DNA of 64,000 nt from CAZBUH01 sp964495095. GTDB taxonomy: Bacteria; Bacillota; Clostridia; Oscillospirales; Oscillospiraceae. Under the pieces are notes generated by a model. The model searched no databases, had not been told where the DNA came from, and saw only the letters and a list, made by a program, of their open reading frames with translations. Every line of letters starts with the position of its first letter. Within the stretch, counting starts at the first letter, position 1. The position numbers and the translations under genes are program-made. This document shows, piece after piece, positions 8,046 to 16,008 of this stretch. The stretch covers positions 1-64,000 of the forward strand of contig CAZBUH010000001.1 in the NCBI GenBank assembly GCA_964495095.1, given 5' to 3'.

Positions 8046-9401
8046 ATGAATATTTTTGTAAAGGACAGAGGATTCTATAAGAGCCTTGTGTCCATCGCCG
8101 TGCCGATACTCCTGCAGAATATCATCTCCTTTGGGGTGAACATGATGGATACGGTGATGCTGGGCAAATTCGGAGAGGTTGCCCTTTCCGGCTCGTCCAT
8201 GGCAAACCAGTATTTTGTGATATTCAACATGATAACCCTCGGCCTGGGCGGGGGAGCGGCGGTGATAACAGCTCAATACTGGGGCAAAAAGGAGATACAG
8301 CCAATAAAGGAAATGACCTCTATCCTTATGCGGATGGCGATATGTATCTCGATAGTATTCGGGGCGCTGGCGGCAATTTTTCCGACCCAGATACTGACGA
8401 TATATACCAATGACCGGGAGGTAATTGCGGCGGGAGCGAAATATCTGAGGATACTCAGCATTTCATTCCTGTTTTTCGGCGTCTCCATGTCCGCTACCGG
8501 TATACTTCGTTCCATAGGCGTAGTACGGCTTCCTCTCTGTACCTCCATAGGCTCATTCATTCTGAATATCTTTTTTAACTATGTCTTTATATTCGGCAAA
8601 TTCGGCGCCCCACGGATGGAGCTTGCAGGCGCCGCAGTGGGCACGGTAATAGCCAGGGGCTTTGAATTCTGCGTGATGGGCGGATACCTTTTCTTTTTCA
8701 ATAAGCGCCTTAATTTCCGGCTGCGCGATATGAGGCTTTTCAGCCGCTCAATGCTGAAAAGCTACGCCAAAAGCGGCCTTCCAGTGCTTGTATCCGACTT
8801 TGTGACAGTGCTCTCCATATCGATAACCTCTATAATTATCGGCCACTGCGGCCAGGAATACATAGCGGCAAACAGTATTGTGTCCATTGTGAATAACCTT
8901 GTGGGGCTTATAACAATGAGCCTTGCTGCCGCGTCCAGCATAATAACCGGCAATACCGTTGGGGCAGGCGGCAGGGACATGGCCTACCGGCAGGGCATTA
9001 CGATAATCGCCCTGGGCGTTCTGCTCGGTATTTTCGGCTCTGTAATACTGCTTCTTATACAGACTCCGTTTATCGGCATTTATGACGTGGGGGAGGTCAC
9101 TAAAAATTTCGCGCATCAAATGCTGAATGCGCTGGCTGGGCTATTTATTTTCCAGTCTCTGGACGGCCTTTTGACAAAGGGGATACTCCGGGGAGGCGGC
9201 GACACAAAATACCTGCTTTTCGGAGATCCGGTCTTTATATGGATAATTTCCATACCCTTCGGATATCTGGCTGCTTTCGTGTGGGATTTTCCAGTGTGGG
9301 GCATATTTCTGGCGCTGAATTCTGATAGATTCGTAAAGGTTATCATAAATCTTGTAAGATTTTTCAGCAGGAGATGGATAAAGGATATTACCGTCTCTTA
9401 A
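8046..9401 (+). CDS. MATE-family efflux transporter
   Basis: About 451 residues with twelve hydrophobic segments. It belongs to the MATE/NorM-DinF family of Na+- or H+-coupled multidrug exporters. Typical blocks are SIAVPILLQNIISFGVNMMDTVMLG near the N-terminus, GLGGGAAVITAQYWG, GILRSIGVVRLPL and LRGGGDTKYLL near the C-terminal half. The ATG at 8046 is chosen because GTGAGGA lies 9 bases upstream, whereas the longer reading from 7992 would start inside the ftsK terminator hairpin. Substrate cannot be predicted. It is followed by the two-component system at 9468 but has no shared regulatory signal visible. Confidence 0.92.
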   Translation: MNIFVKDRGFYKSLVSIAVPILLQNIISFGVNMMDTVMLGKFGEVALSGSSMANQYFVIFNMITLGLGGGAAVITAQYWGKKEIQPIKEMTSILMRMAICISIVFGALAAIFPTQILTIYTNDREVIAAGAKYLRILSISFLFFGVSMSATGILRSIGVVRLPLCTSIGSFILNIFFNYVFIFGKFGAPRMELAGAAVGTVIARGFEFCVMGGYLFFFNKRLNFRLRDMRLFSRSMLKSYAKSGLPVLVSDFVTVLSISITSIIIGHCGQEYIAANSIVSIVNNLVGLITMSLAAASSIITGNTVGAGGRDMAYRQGITIIALGVLLGIFGSVILLLIQTPFIGIYDVGEVTKNFAHQMLNALAGLFIFQSLDGLLTKGILRGGGDTKYLLFGDPVFIWIISIPFGYLAAFVWDFPVWGIFLALNSDRFVKVIINLVRFFSRRWIKDITVS

Positions 9402-9467
9402 ATTTCTTTTCCGCCGACACAGAGAGTACAAATCTTCAGTGTACTATGGGGATAGAGGGGTGATTGT

Positions 9468-10139
9468 ATGAACTACCGAATACTTATAGTGGAAGATGAA
9501 GATAAGCTCCGGGAGGTACTCTGTGATTATTTTATAAGCCGCGGTGATATCCCGACGGAGGCCCCGGATGGCGGGCGTGCGTTGGAGCTTATTCAGGAAA
9601 ACAGCTTTGACGCAGTGCTTCTGGATATTATGATGCCGGGGCTGGACGGCTTTTCCGTCTGCCGCGCTCTCCGCCGTGAGAGCGACGTGCCCGTGATTTT
9701 CCTGACGGCGATGTCCGATGAGGACGACAAGCTCCTGGGATACGAGCTGGGTGCCGACGACTATATTACAAAGCCCTTTTCCATGTCCGTACTCTACGCT
9801 AAGGTCTGCGCCCTTATAAAGAGAAACCGGGGCAGCATTTCGTCCGACGGCAAATTTATACTTGGCGGCATAACAATAGATACGAAAACACACCGCGTGG
9901 TGGCCGGCGGCAGGGAGGCGGCACTTACTCCAAAGGAGTATGATATCCTGATGTGCCTTGCCAGAAATAAAAATATCGTTATGACAAGGGAGCAGCTTCT
10001 TATAAAATGCTGGGGCTACGACTACGAGGGGAACATCAGGGCAGTGGACACCCAAATAAAGCGCCTTCGGGAGAAGCTGGGACAGCAGGGAGCCATGATA
10101 AAGACAGTCATAAAATCCGGATATAAGCTGGAGGTGTGA
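9468..10139 (+). CDS. OmpR/PhoB-family response regulator
   Basis: A 223-residue two-domain regulator. The receiver domain (1-115) has the acidic pair (EDED near residue 9), the phosphoacceptor Asp in VLLDIMMPG, the switch Thr in FLTAMS and the Lys in ITKPF. The C-terminal winged helix (about 128-222) shows LTPKEYDILMCLARN, the recognition region and IKTVIKSGYKLEV. It begins after the RBS-like GAGGGG and is separated from the cognate sensor kinase by a single base, so the two are cotranscribed. Targets are unknown; the neighbouring MATE exporter is a plausible but unproven regulon member. Confidence 0.93.
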   Translation: MNYRILIVEDEDKLREVLCDYFISRGDIPTEAPDGGRALELIQENSFDAVLLDIMMPGLDGFSVCRALRRESDVPVIFLTAMSDEDDKLLGYELGADDYITKPFSMSVLYAKVCALIKRNRGSISSDGKFILGGITIDTKTHRVVAGGREAALTPKEYDILMCLARNKNIVMTREQLLIKCWGYDYEGNIRAVDTQIKRLREKLGQQGAMIKTVIKSGYKLEV

Positions 10140-10140
10140 C

Positions 10141-11985
10141 ATGCTTTTTCACGGAAAGAATAAAAAGATAACGAAGGCCTTCGGGCTGTCGGCGCTTGTG
10201 ATAATGCTGTCCTTCTGGGCAGTCTGCATGTACTGGCTCACCTATGAGTCGGCATACGAAATACGGGAGAGCGCTACTGTCAAGGCAAATTACTCCGCCC
10301 GGGAGGTTATGGAGCATGTCGGCGCCTGTTTTGAGCGTATAAATACCGGAAACCCGGGAGCAGTAGGCTATGCAGTGTGCCAGAGCCTGGATATGCCGAT
10401 ATATGCGTCTTTTGGAGCAACGCTTGCGACTGCAAGCTATGATCTTAACGACGCTTACGCCGCGGCGATTTACGACAGCGAGGGCAATGAGCTTTTCAGG
10501 TCCGGAAATTTTATATATTTTAATTACTGCGACGACAGCGGAAATATTGATAATTTAGCCTACGCAATGCTGGATAAACAGTTTCCAAACGCTGAGGCGG
10601 ATGAGAACGGGTATAAATTTCCGGATATGTTTTCATTTATGTCCTGCCAGGAAGTGGAGCTTACGGGCGTGATGGACGGCGGTGAGCTTTTGCTGCAAAA
10701 AATAGTGGGCTTTGTACCGAAAGCGCCTGGTTCTGTCTCCGGTGACTGGATCACATTTTTTGAGGACTACTCCCTTGTGCCCAGGAATGCGGAAACCGTC
10801 ACGCTTTCAACAGAGTTCGGATATTTCCATTTATCGTCTTATAATTACAGTGACCGCAAAGAACTGTGGAATACCCTCGAAAGCAATGCCAAATACAACA
10901 TCGAGGGAAATGAGAACGTGGTTTTTAATTTGGAAAAGCTTTGGGATACCCGGCGTGTATATCAATATGAGATAATATGCGGCGGGGAAAAGCTCTATTA
11001 TGCGGCGGCTGTCGGCTTTAACCCGCTAAGAGCAGCCGTGTCGCGGCTTTTGGGCGTCTATCTTATAACATTCGTTATGACTGTAGGCTGGCCTGCTGGT
11101 ATGCTATTAGATCTGCGGAGTCGTATCGAAAAGCCGCTGAAGGAACTGAACAGAAGCTATTCCGCCGGATATAAGCGGCACCCCCTCTACGGAAACAGCC
11201 TTAAATTTGCCGAGATAGAGCGCCTTGCGGAAAATTACGATGATGTCCAGCGGAAGCTGGATGAGAGGGATTCGCAGCTTATCGCCGCCCAAAAGGCCCT
11301 GGATTTTGCCAAAACAGCGGAGGAGAACAGAAGAATCCTAACCTCAAATATCGCGCATGAGCTGAAAACGCCCCTTGCCGTTATACATAGCTATGCCGAG
11401 GGCCTTCAGGAGCACATAGCGGAGGATAAGCGGGACCACTATCTTCGGGTTATCCTGGACGAGACGGAGCGGCTGGACAGCATGGTGCTGGATATGCTGG
11501 ATATCTCAAGGATGGAGGCAGGAAAGACAAAGCTGTATAAGGAGAGCTTTTCCCTCCTTGAGCTTACGGAATCGGTGTTTGACAGGCTGCGTATGGCCTG
11601 CGAGGGCAAGAATATACAGGTCGAAATAAAGGCAGCGGAGAGAGTTGACACCTTTGCCGATGTGAGGCGGATGGAACAGGTGGTTGAAAATTTGGCCACA
11701 AACGCCGTCAAGAATACCCGCTCCGGCGGCAGCATAACGGTAAATATCATCAAAAACAGCGGCGGCGACAAGACGCGTTTCTCCATAGAAAACGACGGCG
11801 ATAATATCCCCGAGGATAAGCTGGAAAAGCTGTGGGACGTTTTTTACAGGACCGACAATTCCCGTGACCGTTCCGGCGGCACTGGCCTCGGCCTTGCCAT
11901 AGTGAAAAATATAATCCAGCTCCACGGAGGGGGCTGCACTGTCCAAAACACTCCAAGGGGAGTGAGATTCAGCTTTACGGTATAA
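10141..11985 (+). CDS. Sensor histidine kinase with large extracytoplasmic domain
   Basis: A 614-residue transmembrane kinase. An N-terminal helix (about 16-35) and a second helix (about 300-320) enclose a roughly 260-residue extracytoplasmic sensor region without a domain I can name. A short HAMP-like linker follows. The HisKA motif is NIAHELKTPLAVIHSYAEGL with His406, and the HATPase_c boxes are VVENLATNAVKNT (N), ENDGDNIPEDKLEKLWDVFYR (G1/F) and GGTGLGLAIVKNII (G2). This layout resembles VanS/PhoR-type kinases of Clostridia. It forms an operon with the response regulator one base upstream and ends in a strong bidirectional terminator. Confidence 0.92.
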   Translation: MLFHGKNKKITKAFGLSALVIMLSFWAVCMYWLTYESAYEIRESATVKANYSAREVMEHVGACFERINTGNPGAVGYAVCQSLDMPIYASFGATLATASYDLNDAYAAAIYDSEGNELFRSGNFIYFNYCDDSGNIDNLAYAMLDKQFPNAEADENGYKFPDMFSFMSCQEVELTGVMDGGELLLQKIVGFVPKAPGSVSGDWITFFEDYSLVPRNAETVTLSTEFGYFHLSSYNYSDRKELWNTLESNAKYNIEGNENVVFNLEKLWDTRRVYQYEIICGGEKLYYAAAVGFNPLRAAVSRLLGVYLITFVMTVGWPAGMLLDLRSRIEKPLKELNRSYSAGYKRHPLYGNSLKFAEIERLAENYDDVQRKLDERDSQLIAAQKALDFAKTAEENRRILTSNIAHELKTPLAVIHSYAEGLQEHIAEDKRDHYLRVILDETERLDSMVLDMLDISRMEAGKTKLYKESFSLLELTESVFDRLRMACEGKNIQVEIKAAERVDTFADVRRMEQVVENLATNAVKNTRSGGSITVNIIKNSGGDKTRFSIENDGDNIPEDKLEKLWDVFYRTDNSRDRSGGTGLGLAIVKNIIQLHGGGCTVQNTPRGVRFSFTV

Positions 11986-12029
11986 AAAGCAATGCCCCCG
12001 GCGCATCTGCGCCGGGGGCATTGCTTTGG
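11985..12029. terminator. Bidirectional terminator between convergent kinase and anti-sigma genes
   Basis: A perfect long inverted repeat (AAAGCAATGCCCCCGGCGCA with its complement, three- or four-base loop) separates the two convergent stop codons. Confidence 0.92.
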
Positions 12030-12032
12030 CAG

Positions 12033-13343
12033 TTATTGCTTAAGTCCTGTCAGTATATCGTACACATCCTCCGCCGAAATACCCTTGGAGTTTATGCTGA
12101 CTACCGTATCGCCGTATATCACTGAAAAGCTCATGCGCACTTCTGGCGTGTCGCCGGCGTCCTGTACGGAATAAGCCCTGGCCTCCACCATCTGAAGCGT
12201 CAGCTCATCAATAAGGAATACAGGTGACGACACCACTTCCCGCAGTTCTTCAGGCACTGAATCTGCAAAGGGAACAGAGTACAGCGACATGTCGTATTTT
12301 TCCTTTTCATCCGGTGAAACAACAAGCTCCCGCACATCCTTGGAGACTAAGGAGGCATTCCAGCTTATTGAATCATACCCACGGCTCCAAAAAAGGCTCA
12401 GGCCGCCGTTTTTATATGCCGATTCAAATGTCCAGCCGGCAGATGAGAAATCCGGGATGTATTTTCCAAAGTCCGGGTTGGAAAGGGCGGCCTCCAAAGT
12501 TATTCCCTCCGGCGGGAGGGGCAGGCCGCTGCACATATACGGATCAGCTTCCGGCGTCTCCTCCGCAGACGGAGAGCTTTGATTTAAAATTAAATCTATG
12601 TCCGGCTCCACCGGGCTGCCATCGCCGTTTTTGGGAAAGTAGAGCGCGGCGGCATAGCCCTCGGGAGGCGTAAAAGCTTCAAGCTCCCCGGGGGTGAAAA
12701 GCCCGCTTAAAAAAGGTATCGGCACATCCTCATCCTCGTTGCCGTATTCCCAGCAGACGGAAAACTCCACATGATAGCCCAGCGCTCTGAAAGCGTCTAT
12801 GACGGCAGCCAGCGCCTCTGAGCCGGCAATAAGCCTTTCGCTGCCGTCAAATACGTCTATGCCGACGAAGAAAAGTGTGTTCTCGCTGAAATTGCCCGTC
12901 TCGAGCGCCAGACTGACTTCGGTATAATATAATGTTTCTCCCTCTTTAGGAGCCCTGTAACAGGCGCTGGGGGTAGACGCATCGACTTCCATAACATCAG
13001 AAAGGCTGTTTATCACAATATAGCTTTCTGTCTCCGGCATATGGGACACCTGAGGCGTGCCCGGCGCTATAACGTTTTCGCTTTCGGGAGCGGAGCTGCC
13101 GCGGCTGGCATCGTCGAGCATCGGCTGGGCGCTTATATCAGGCGTGGCTATAACTATACTGTCCCGATAGTTTTTAAGAGCAAAGGGCAGGGCCGCGCAG
13201 AGCAGCACAGCGGCTGCGGCAGCCATTGCCGGGATATATTTGTTCCAGCGCTTTTTTGTACTTTTTGCTGCGGCGGAAAGAATACGTTTTTTTAATGCCG
13301 CGTCCGGTGCTATGCTGTCATAATAGGCGCTATATTCCTGCAT
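12033..13343 (-). CDS. Membrane anti-sigma factor (DUF4367-like C-terminus)
   Basis: A 436-residue protein whose short N-terminal cytoplasmic part (1-35, Lys/Arg-rich) would bind the sigma factor. One membrane helix follows (about 36-56). The large extracytoplasmic region contains a Ser/Pro-rich linker and ends in a fold resembling DUF4367/RsiV-type C-termini (about 290-436: GWTFESAYKNGGLSLFW through SFSVIYGDTVVSINSKG). It overlaps the upstream sigma gene by 14 bases, the usual arrangement for a sigma and its dedicated anti-sigma. The signal it reads is unknown. No ZAS-type zinc motif (HxxxCxxC) is visible. Confidence 0.78.
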   Translation of the reverse strand: MQEYSAYYDSIAPDAALKKRILSAAAKSTKKRWNKYIPAMAAAAAVLLCAALPFALKNYRDSIVIATPDISAQPMLDDASRGSSAPESENVIAPGTPQVSHMPETESYIVINSLSDVMEVDASTPSACYRAPKEGETLYYTEVSLALETGNFSENTLFFVGIDVFDGSERLIAGSEALAAVIDAFRALGYHVEFSVCWEYGNEDEDVPIPFLSGLFTPGELEAFTPPEGYAAALYFPKNGDGSPVEPDIDLILNQSSPSAEETPEADPYMCSGLPLPPEGITLEAALSNPDFGKYIPDFSSAGWTFESAYKNGGLSLFWSRGYDSISWNASLVSKDVRELVVSPDEKEKYDMSLYSVPFADSVPEELREVVSSPVFLIDELTLQMVEARAYSVQDAGDTPEVRMSFSVIYGDTVVSINSKGISAEDVYDILTGLKQ

Positions 13344-13821
13344 TGTTATCCTCCTTTAAAAGACTTCCTAATTTTTGCCTTGCACGGGTCAGCATACTGC
13401 GTACAGTGCCCTCGCGCCGCTTTAAAAGCTTTGCTATATCCTTCACCGGATATCCCTCATAGTAAAAAAGGTGAATTACCGCCCTGTAATCCGGCGGCAG
13501 CTTTGCTATGGAGTCCAGCAACTCAAACTGCTCCGGCGTCTCGGCGGGATAAATGTCCAAAAGCTCCTCACGCCTTGCCCTGGCAGGCGAGCGCAGTATA
13601 GATCTGCAGATGTTCACCGTCACGTGTATGAGCCACGCCCGCTCGTGGTTTTCATCATTAAATTTCGGCTCTTTTTCCATCACCCGGGCAAATGCTTCCT
13701 GAACGGCGTCCTCCGCGTCCTCCTTGTTCTGGGTTATCGCCGCTGCAGTTCTGTACAAGGCGGCTTCGTGTCTGTCCAAAAGTGTCTCTATATATTCCAG
13801 CCGGCCGGCAGGAAGCTTCAA
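13330..13821 (-). CDS. ECF-type RNA polymerase sigma factor
   Basis: About 163 residues with sigma region 2 (RHEAALYRTAAAITQNKEDA, then EDAVQEAFARVM and ERAWLIHVTVNICRSILRS) and region 4 (LPPDYRAVIHLFYYEGYPV, VKDIAKLLKRREGTVRSML). There is no region 1 or 3, as expected for an ECF sigma. A TTG at 13819-13821 is preferred because GAAGGGGG lies eight bases before it; a GTG at 13839 in the same frame lacks a Shine-Dalgarno sequence. The gene overlaps the downstream membrane anti-sigma gene, so release is probably signal-dependent. Autoregulation is likely, but no promoter motif is evident. Confidence 0.88.
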   Translation of the reverse strand: MKLPAGRLEYIETLLDRHEAALYRTAAAITQNKEDAEDAVQEAFARVMEKEPKFNDENHERAWLIHVTVNICRSILRSPARARREELLDIYPAETPEQFELLDSIAKLPPDYRAVIHLFYYEGYPVKDIAKLLKRREGTVRSMLTRARQKLGSLLKEDNNAGI

Positions 13822-13869
13822 TTCCGCCACCCCCTTCACTATATAAACGCATAAGCCGGTAAAAAGGCT

Positions 13870-13907
13870 GCAAAAAGCCGCAGAAATTTTTTCTGCGGCT
13901 TTGCGTT
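13870..13907 (-). terminator. Terminator of the COG2509 flavoprotein gene
   Basis: The inverted repeat GCAAAGCCGCAGAAA / TTTCTGCGGCTTTTTGC lies directly after the stop codon of the minus-strand gene. Confidence 0.85.
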
Positions 13908-13910
13908 AAA

Positions 13911-15494
13911 CTATATTTCTGCAAGATACCGGCAGGCCATCTCTGCGCATTTTATGCCGTCCACCGCAGCGGAGGTTATGCCTCCCGCGTAGCCCGCCCC
14001 CTCTCCGCAGGGGAAAAGACCTTTTACGGAAGAAGAAAAATCCCCGTCCCTGTCAATCCTTACAGGACATGAGCTTCTTGTCTCCACAGCCGTCAGGACG
14101 GCGTCCGGCGAGGCAAAACCGCGGATTTTCCGGTCCATTTCAGGCAGCGCCTCCGCAATGGCGCTGCATATAAATTCAGGCAGCACATTCCAGAGATTGC
14201 AGAAACAGACCTCCGGCCTGTAGCTTGGCGTCACTTTGCCGGCGGAAGTGCTGGTGCGCTTATTCAGGAAGTCGCCTACAAGCTGGGCGGGAGCGATGAA
14301 TCTGCCGCCGCCGGCCTTATAGGCCGCCTCCTCAAGGCTTATCTGAAGGTCGATTCCAGCCAGGGGAGAGCCGGGATAGTCCTCCGGCGTGACGCCGACC
14401 AGCAGGCCGCCGTTTATATTCTCCAGGTCTCTGGCGTATTCGCTCATGCCGTTTGTGACAAGGCGTCCGTTTTCCGAGGCTGCGGCCACGACCTGGCCTC
14501 CGGGGCACACACAGAAGGTGAAAACGGAACGGCCGCCCGGAATATGGGCCGCCAGCTTATAATTTGAGGCGGGCAGCGTACCGAGAGTTGCGGCCTCGCC
14601 GTACTGGGCCGTGTCTATATCACGCTGCAGGTGCTCGATACGCACTCCCACGGCAAAGCTTTTGGCGGAGAGCTTTACGCCCTTTTCATACAGCATCCTG
14701 AAGGTGTCCCTGGCGCCGTTTCCCGGGGCGAGAATCAGGCATTTGCAGGGCATACTGTATTTTTTACCGGCGTGTTCCACCGTTATGCCGGTAAGGCTGC
14801 CGCCGGCGCAGTCAATACAGCAGAGTCTGCTCGTAAAGCGTATATCGCAGCCCAGCTCCAAGAGCCGTCTGCGCATGTTGGCCACAACTGTTTTCAGGTT
14901 GTCCGTGCCTATGTGCGGGGCCGAGAGATATTCAATGTCGGACGGGGCGCCGAATTCCGCAAAGCGCCGGAAAACATAGGGTATCCGTATATCGTTTACT
15001 CCCGTGGAGAGCTTGCCGTCGGAAAATGTACCGGCGCCGCCCTCTCCGAACTGGACGTTGGAGGACTCGTCCAGCGCTCCTGTGCGCCAAAATCTCTCCA
15101 CATCCCCGGTGCGCTGCTCCACTGGCCGGCCCCGCTCAAGGACAGTGCATTTTATACCGGCTTCCGCCAGTGAGAGGGCCGCAAAAAGCCCAGCGGGGCC
15201 CATTCCCACAACAACTGCCTGTTCCCGGATGTTTTCGGCGGTGGGGAAGGAATAGAGTTTTTGAGAGTAGGGCGATACATTTTTTGCAAAACGGACGCGC
15301 TTTTCGTCTTTAAGCTTCGCCGCCACTGAATAAACAAAGTATATTTCAGGCTTTTTCCGGGAGTCTATTGATTTTTTCAGGATTTTGAGATTAAGGATAT
15401 CGGATTCCCGCAGACCCAAGGCCCTGGCCGCCGCTTTTTTAAGCCCGCCGTCCCCAAGCCCGGCCTTAATTCTTATACCTGTAATTTTTATCAT
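13911..15494 (-). CDS. FAD-dependent dehydrogenase of the COG2509 family
   Basis: A 527-residue flavoprotein. A roughly 90-residue N-terminal domain (KAAARALGLRESDILNLKIL, KSIDSRKKPEIYFVYSV) precedes the Rossmann FAD-binding motif VVGMGPAGLFAALSLAEAG. Further family blocks are VEQRTGDVERFW, NVQFGEGGAGTFSDGKL, FCVCPGGQVVAAAS and the C-terminal LFPCGEGAGYAGGITSAAVDG. The biochemical role of COG2509 proteins is not established; they are widespread in Clostridia and some authors relate them to thiazole-biosynthesis-like or geranylgeranyl-reductase-like flavoproteins. It is a single-gene unit with its own terminator, divergent from mrnC. Confidence 0.85.
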   Translation of the reverse strand: MIKITGIRIKAGLGDGGLKKAAARALGLRESDILNLKILKKSIDSRKKPEIYFVYSVAAKLKDEKRVRFAKNVSPYSQKLYSFPTAENIREQAVVVGMGPAGLFAALSLAEAGIKCTVLERGRPVEQRTGDVERFWRTGALDESSNVQFGEGGAGTFSDGKLSTGVNDIRIPYVFRRFAEFGAPSDIEYLSAPHIGTDNLKTVVANMRRRLLELGCDIRFTSRLCCIDCAGGSLTGITVEHAGKKYSMPCKCLILAPGNGARDTFRMLYEKGVKLSAKSFAVGVRIEHLQRDIDTAQYGEAATLGTLPASNYKLAAHIPGGRSVFTFCVCPGGQVVAAASENGRLVTNGMSEYARDLENINGGLLVGVTPEDYPGSPLAGIDLQISLEEAAYKAGGGRFIAPAQLVGDFLNKRTSTSAGKVTPSYRPEVCFCNLWNVLPEFICSAIAEALPEMDRKIRGFASPDAVLTAVETRSSCPVRIDRDGDFSSSVKGLFPCGEGAGYAGGITSAAVDGIKCAEMACRYLAEI

Positions 15495-15558
15495 CTTTCG
15501 TCACCACAGTTAAGAGCTTTCGTTAGCTGTCAAAAATACGAATATAGTATAGCATTAA

Positions 15559-15587
15559 TTGCAAAACGGCGCAATTAGTGTTATTAT
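15559..15587 (+). promoter_or_regulatory. Sigma-A promoter of mrnC-rqcH
   Basis: TTGCAA and TATTAT are separated by 17 bases. The inferred start near 15594 lies almost at the ATG at 15599, which implies a very short leader or a start further in, at 15629. Confidence 0.55.
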
Positions 15588-15598
15588 CTTTCCTGGTG

Positions 15599-16006
15599 AT
15601 GATCTTGACGGACTATTTTCATGTCTCCATGGAGTTAGAGGAGATAAATAAAATTTCAAATCTGGGCCTTGCCCATATAGGCGACGCCGTATATGAGCTT
15701 ATGGTGCGCTCCTGGCTGTGCGTTCGCGGCAAGGCCACGTCAAAAGGGCTGCACGCCGCCACGGTGTCCTATGTCCGGGCGCCGGCCCAGGCCGCAGCCG
15801 CCGGCAAGCTTCTGCCGGAGCTTACGGAGAGCGAGCGGGGAGTATATAAGCGCGGCAGGAACTCGCGTGTAAATTCCGTACCTCAGAAGTCCACACTGGA
15901 GGAGTACCATGCGGCTACAGGGCTGGAAGCGCTTTTTGGCTGGCTTTATCTCCAGGGGAAAACGGACAGGCTGAACGAGATTTTTAGTATTATCATGGAG
16001 GACTGA
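15599..16006 (+). CDS. mrnC: Mini-ribonuclease 3
   Basis: About 135 residues, the catalytic RNase III domain without a dsRNA-binding domain. In Bacillus subtilis Mini-III matures the ends of 23S rRNA. The signature LAHIGDAVYELMVRSWL and the later RGRNSRVNSVPQK and EYHAATGLEALFGWLYL blocks are conserved. The start is uncertain: GTG at 15578, ATG at 15599 and ATG at 15629 are in frame, none has a convincing Shine-Dalgarno sequence, and the promoter argues against 15578. It is normally next to cysS; here it sits two bases before rqcH, so the pair forms an RNA and ribosome maintenance operon. Confidence 0.9.
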   Translation: MILTDYFHVSMELEEINKISNLGLAHIGDAVYELMVRSWLCVRGKATSKGLHAATVSYVRAPAQAAAAGKLLPELTESERGVYKRGRNSRVNSVPQKSTLEEYHAATGLEALFGWLYLQGKTDRLNEIFSIIMED

Positions 16007-16008
16007 CA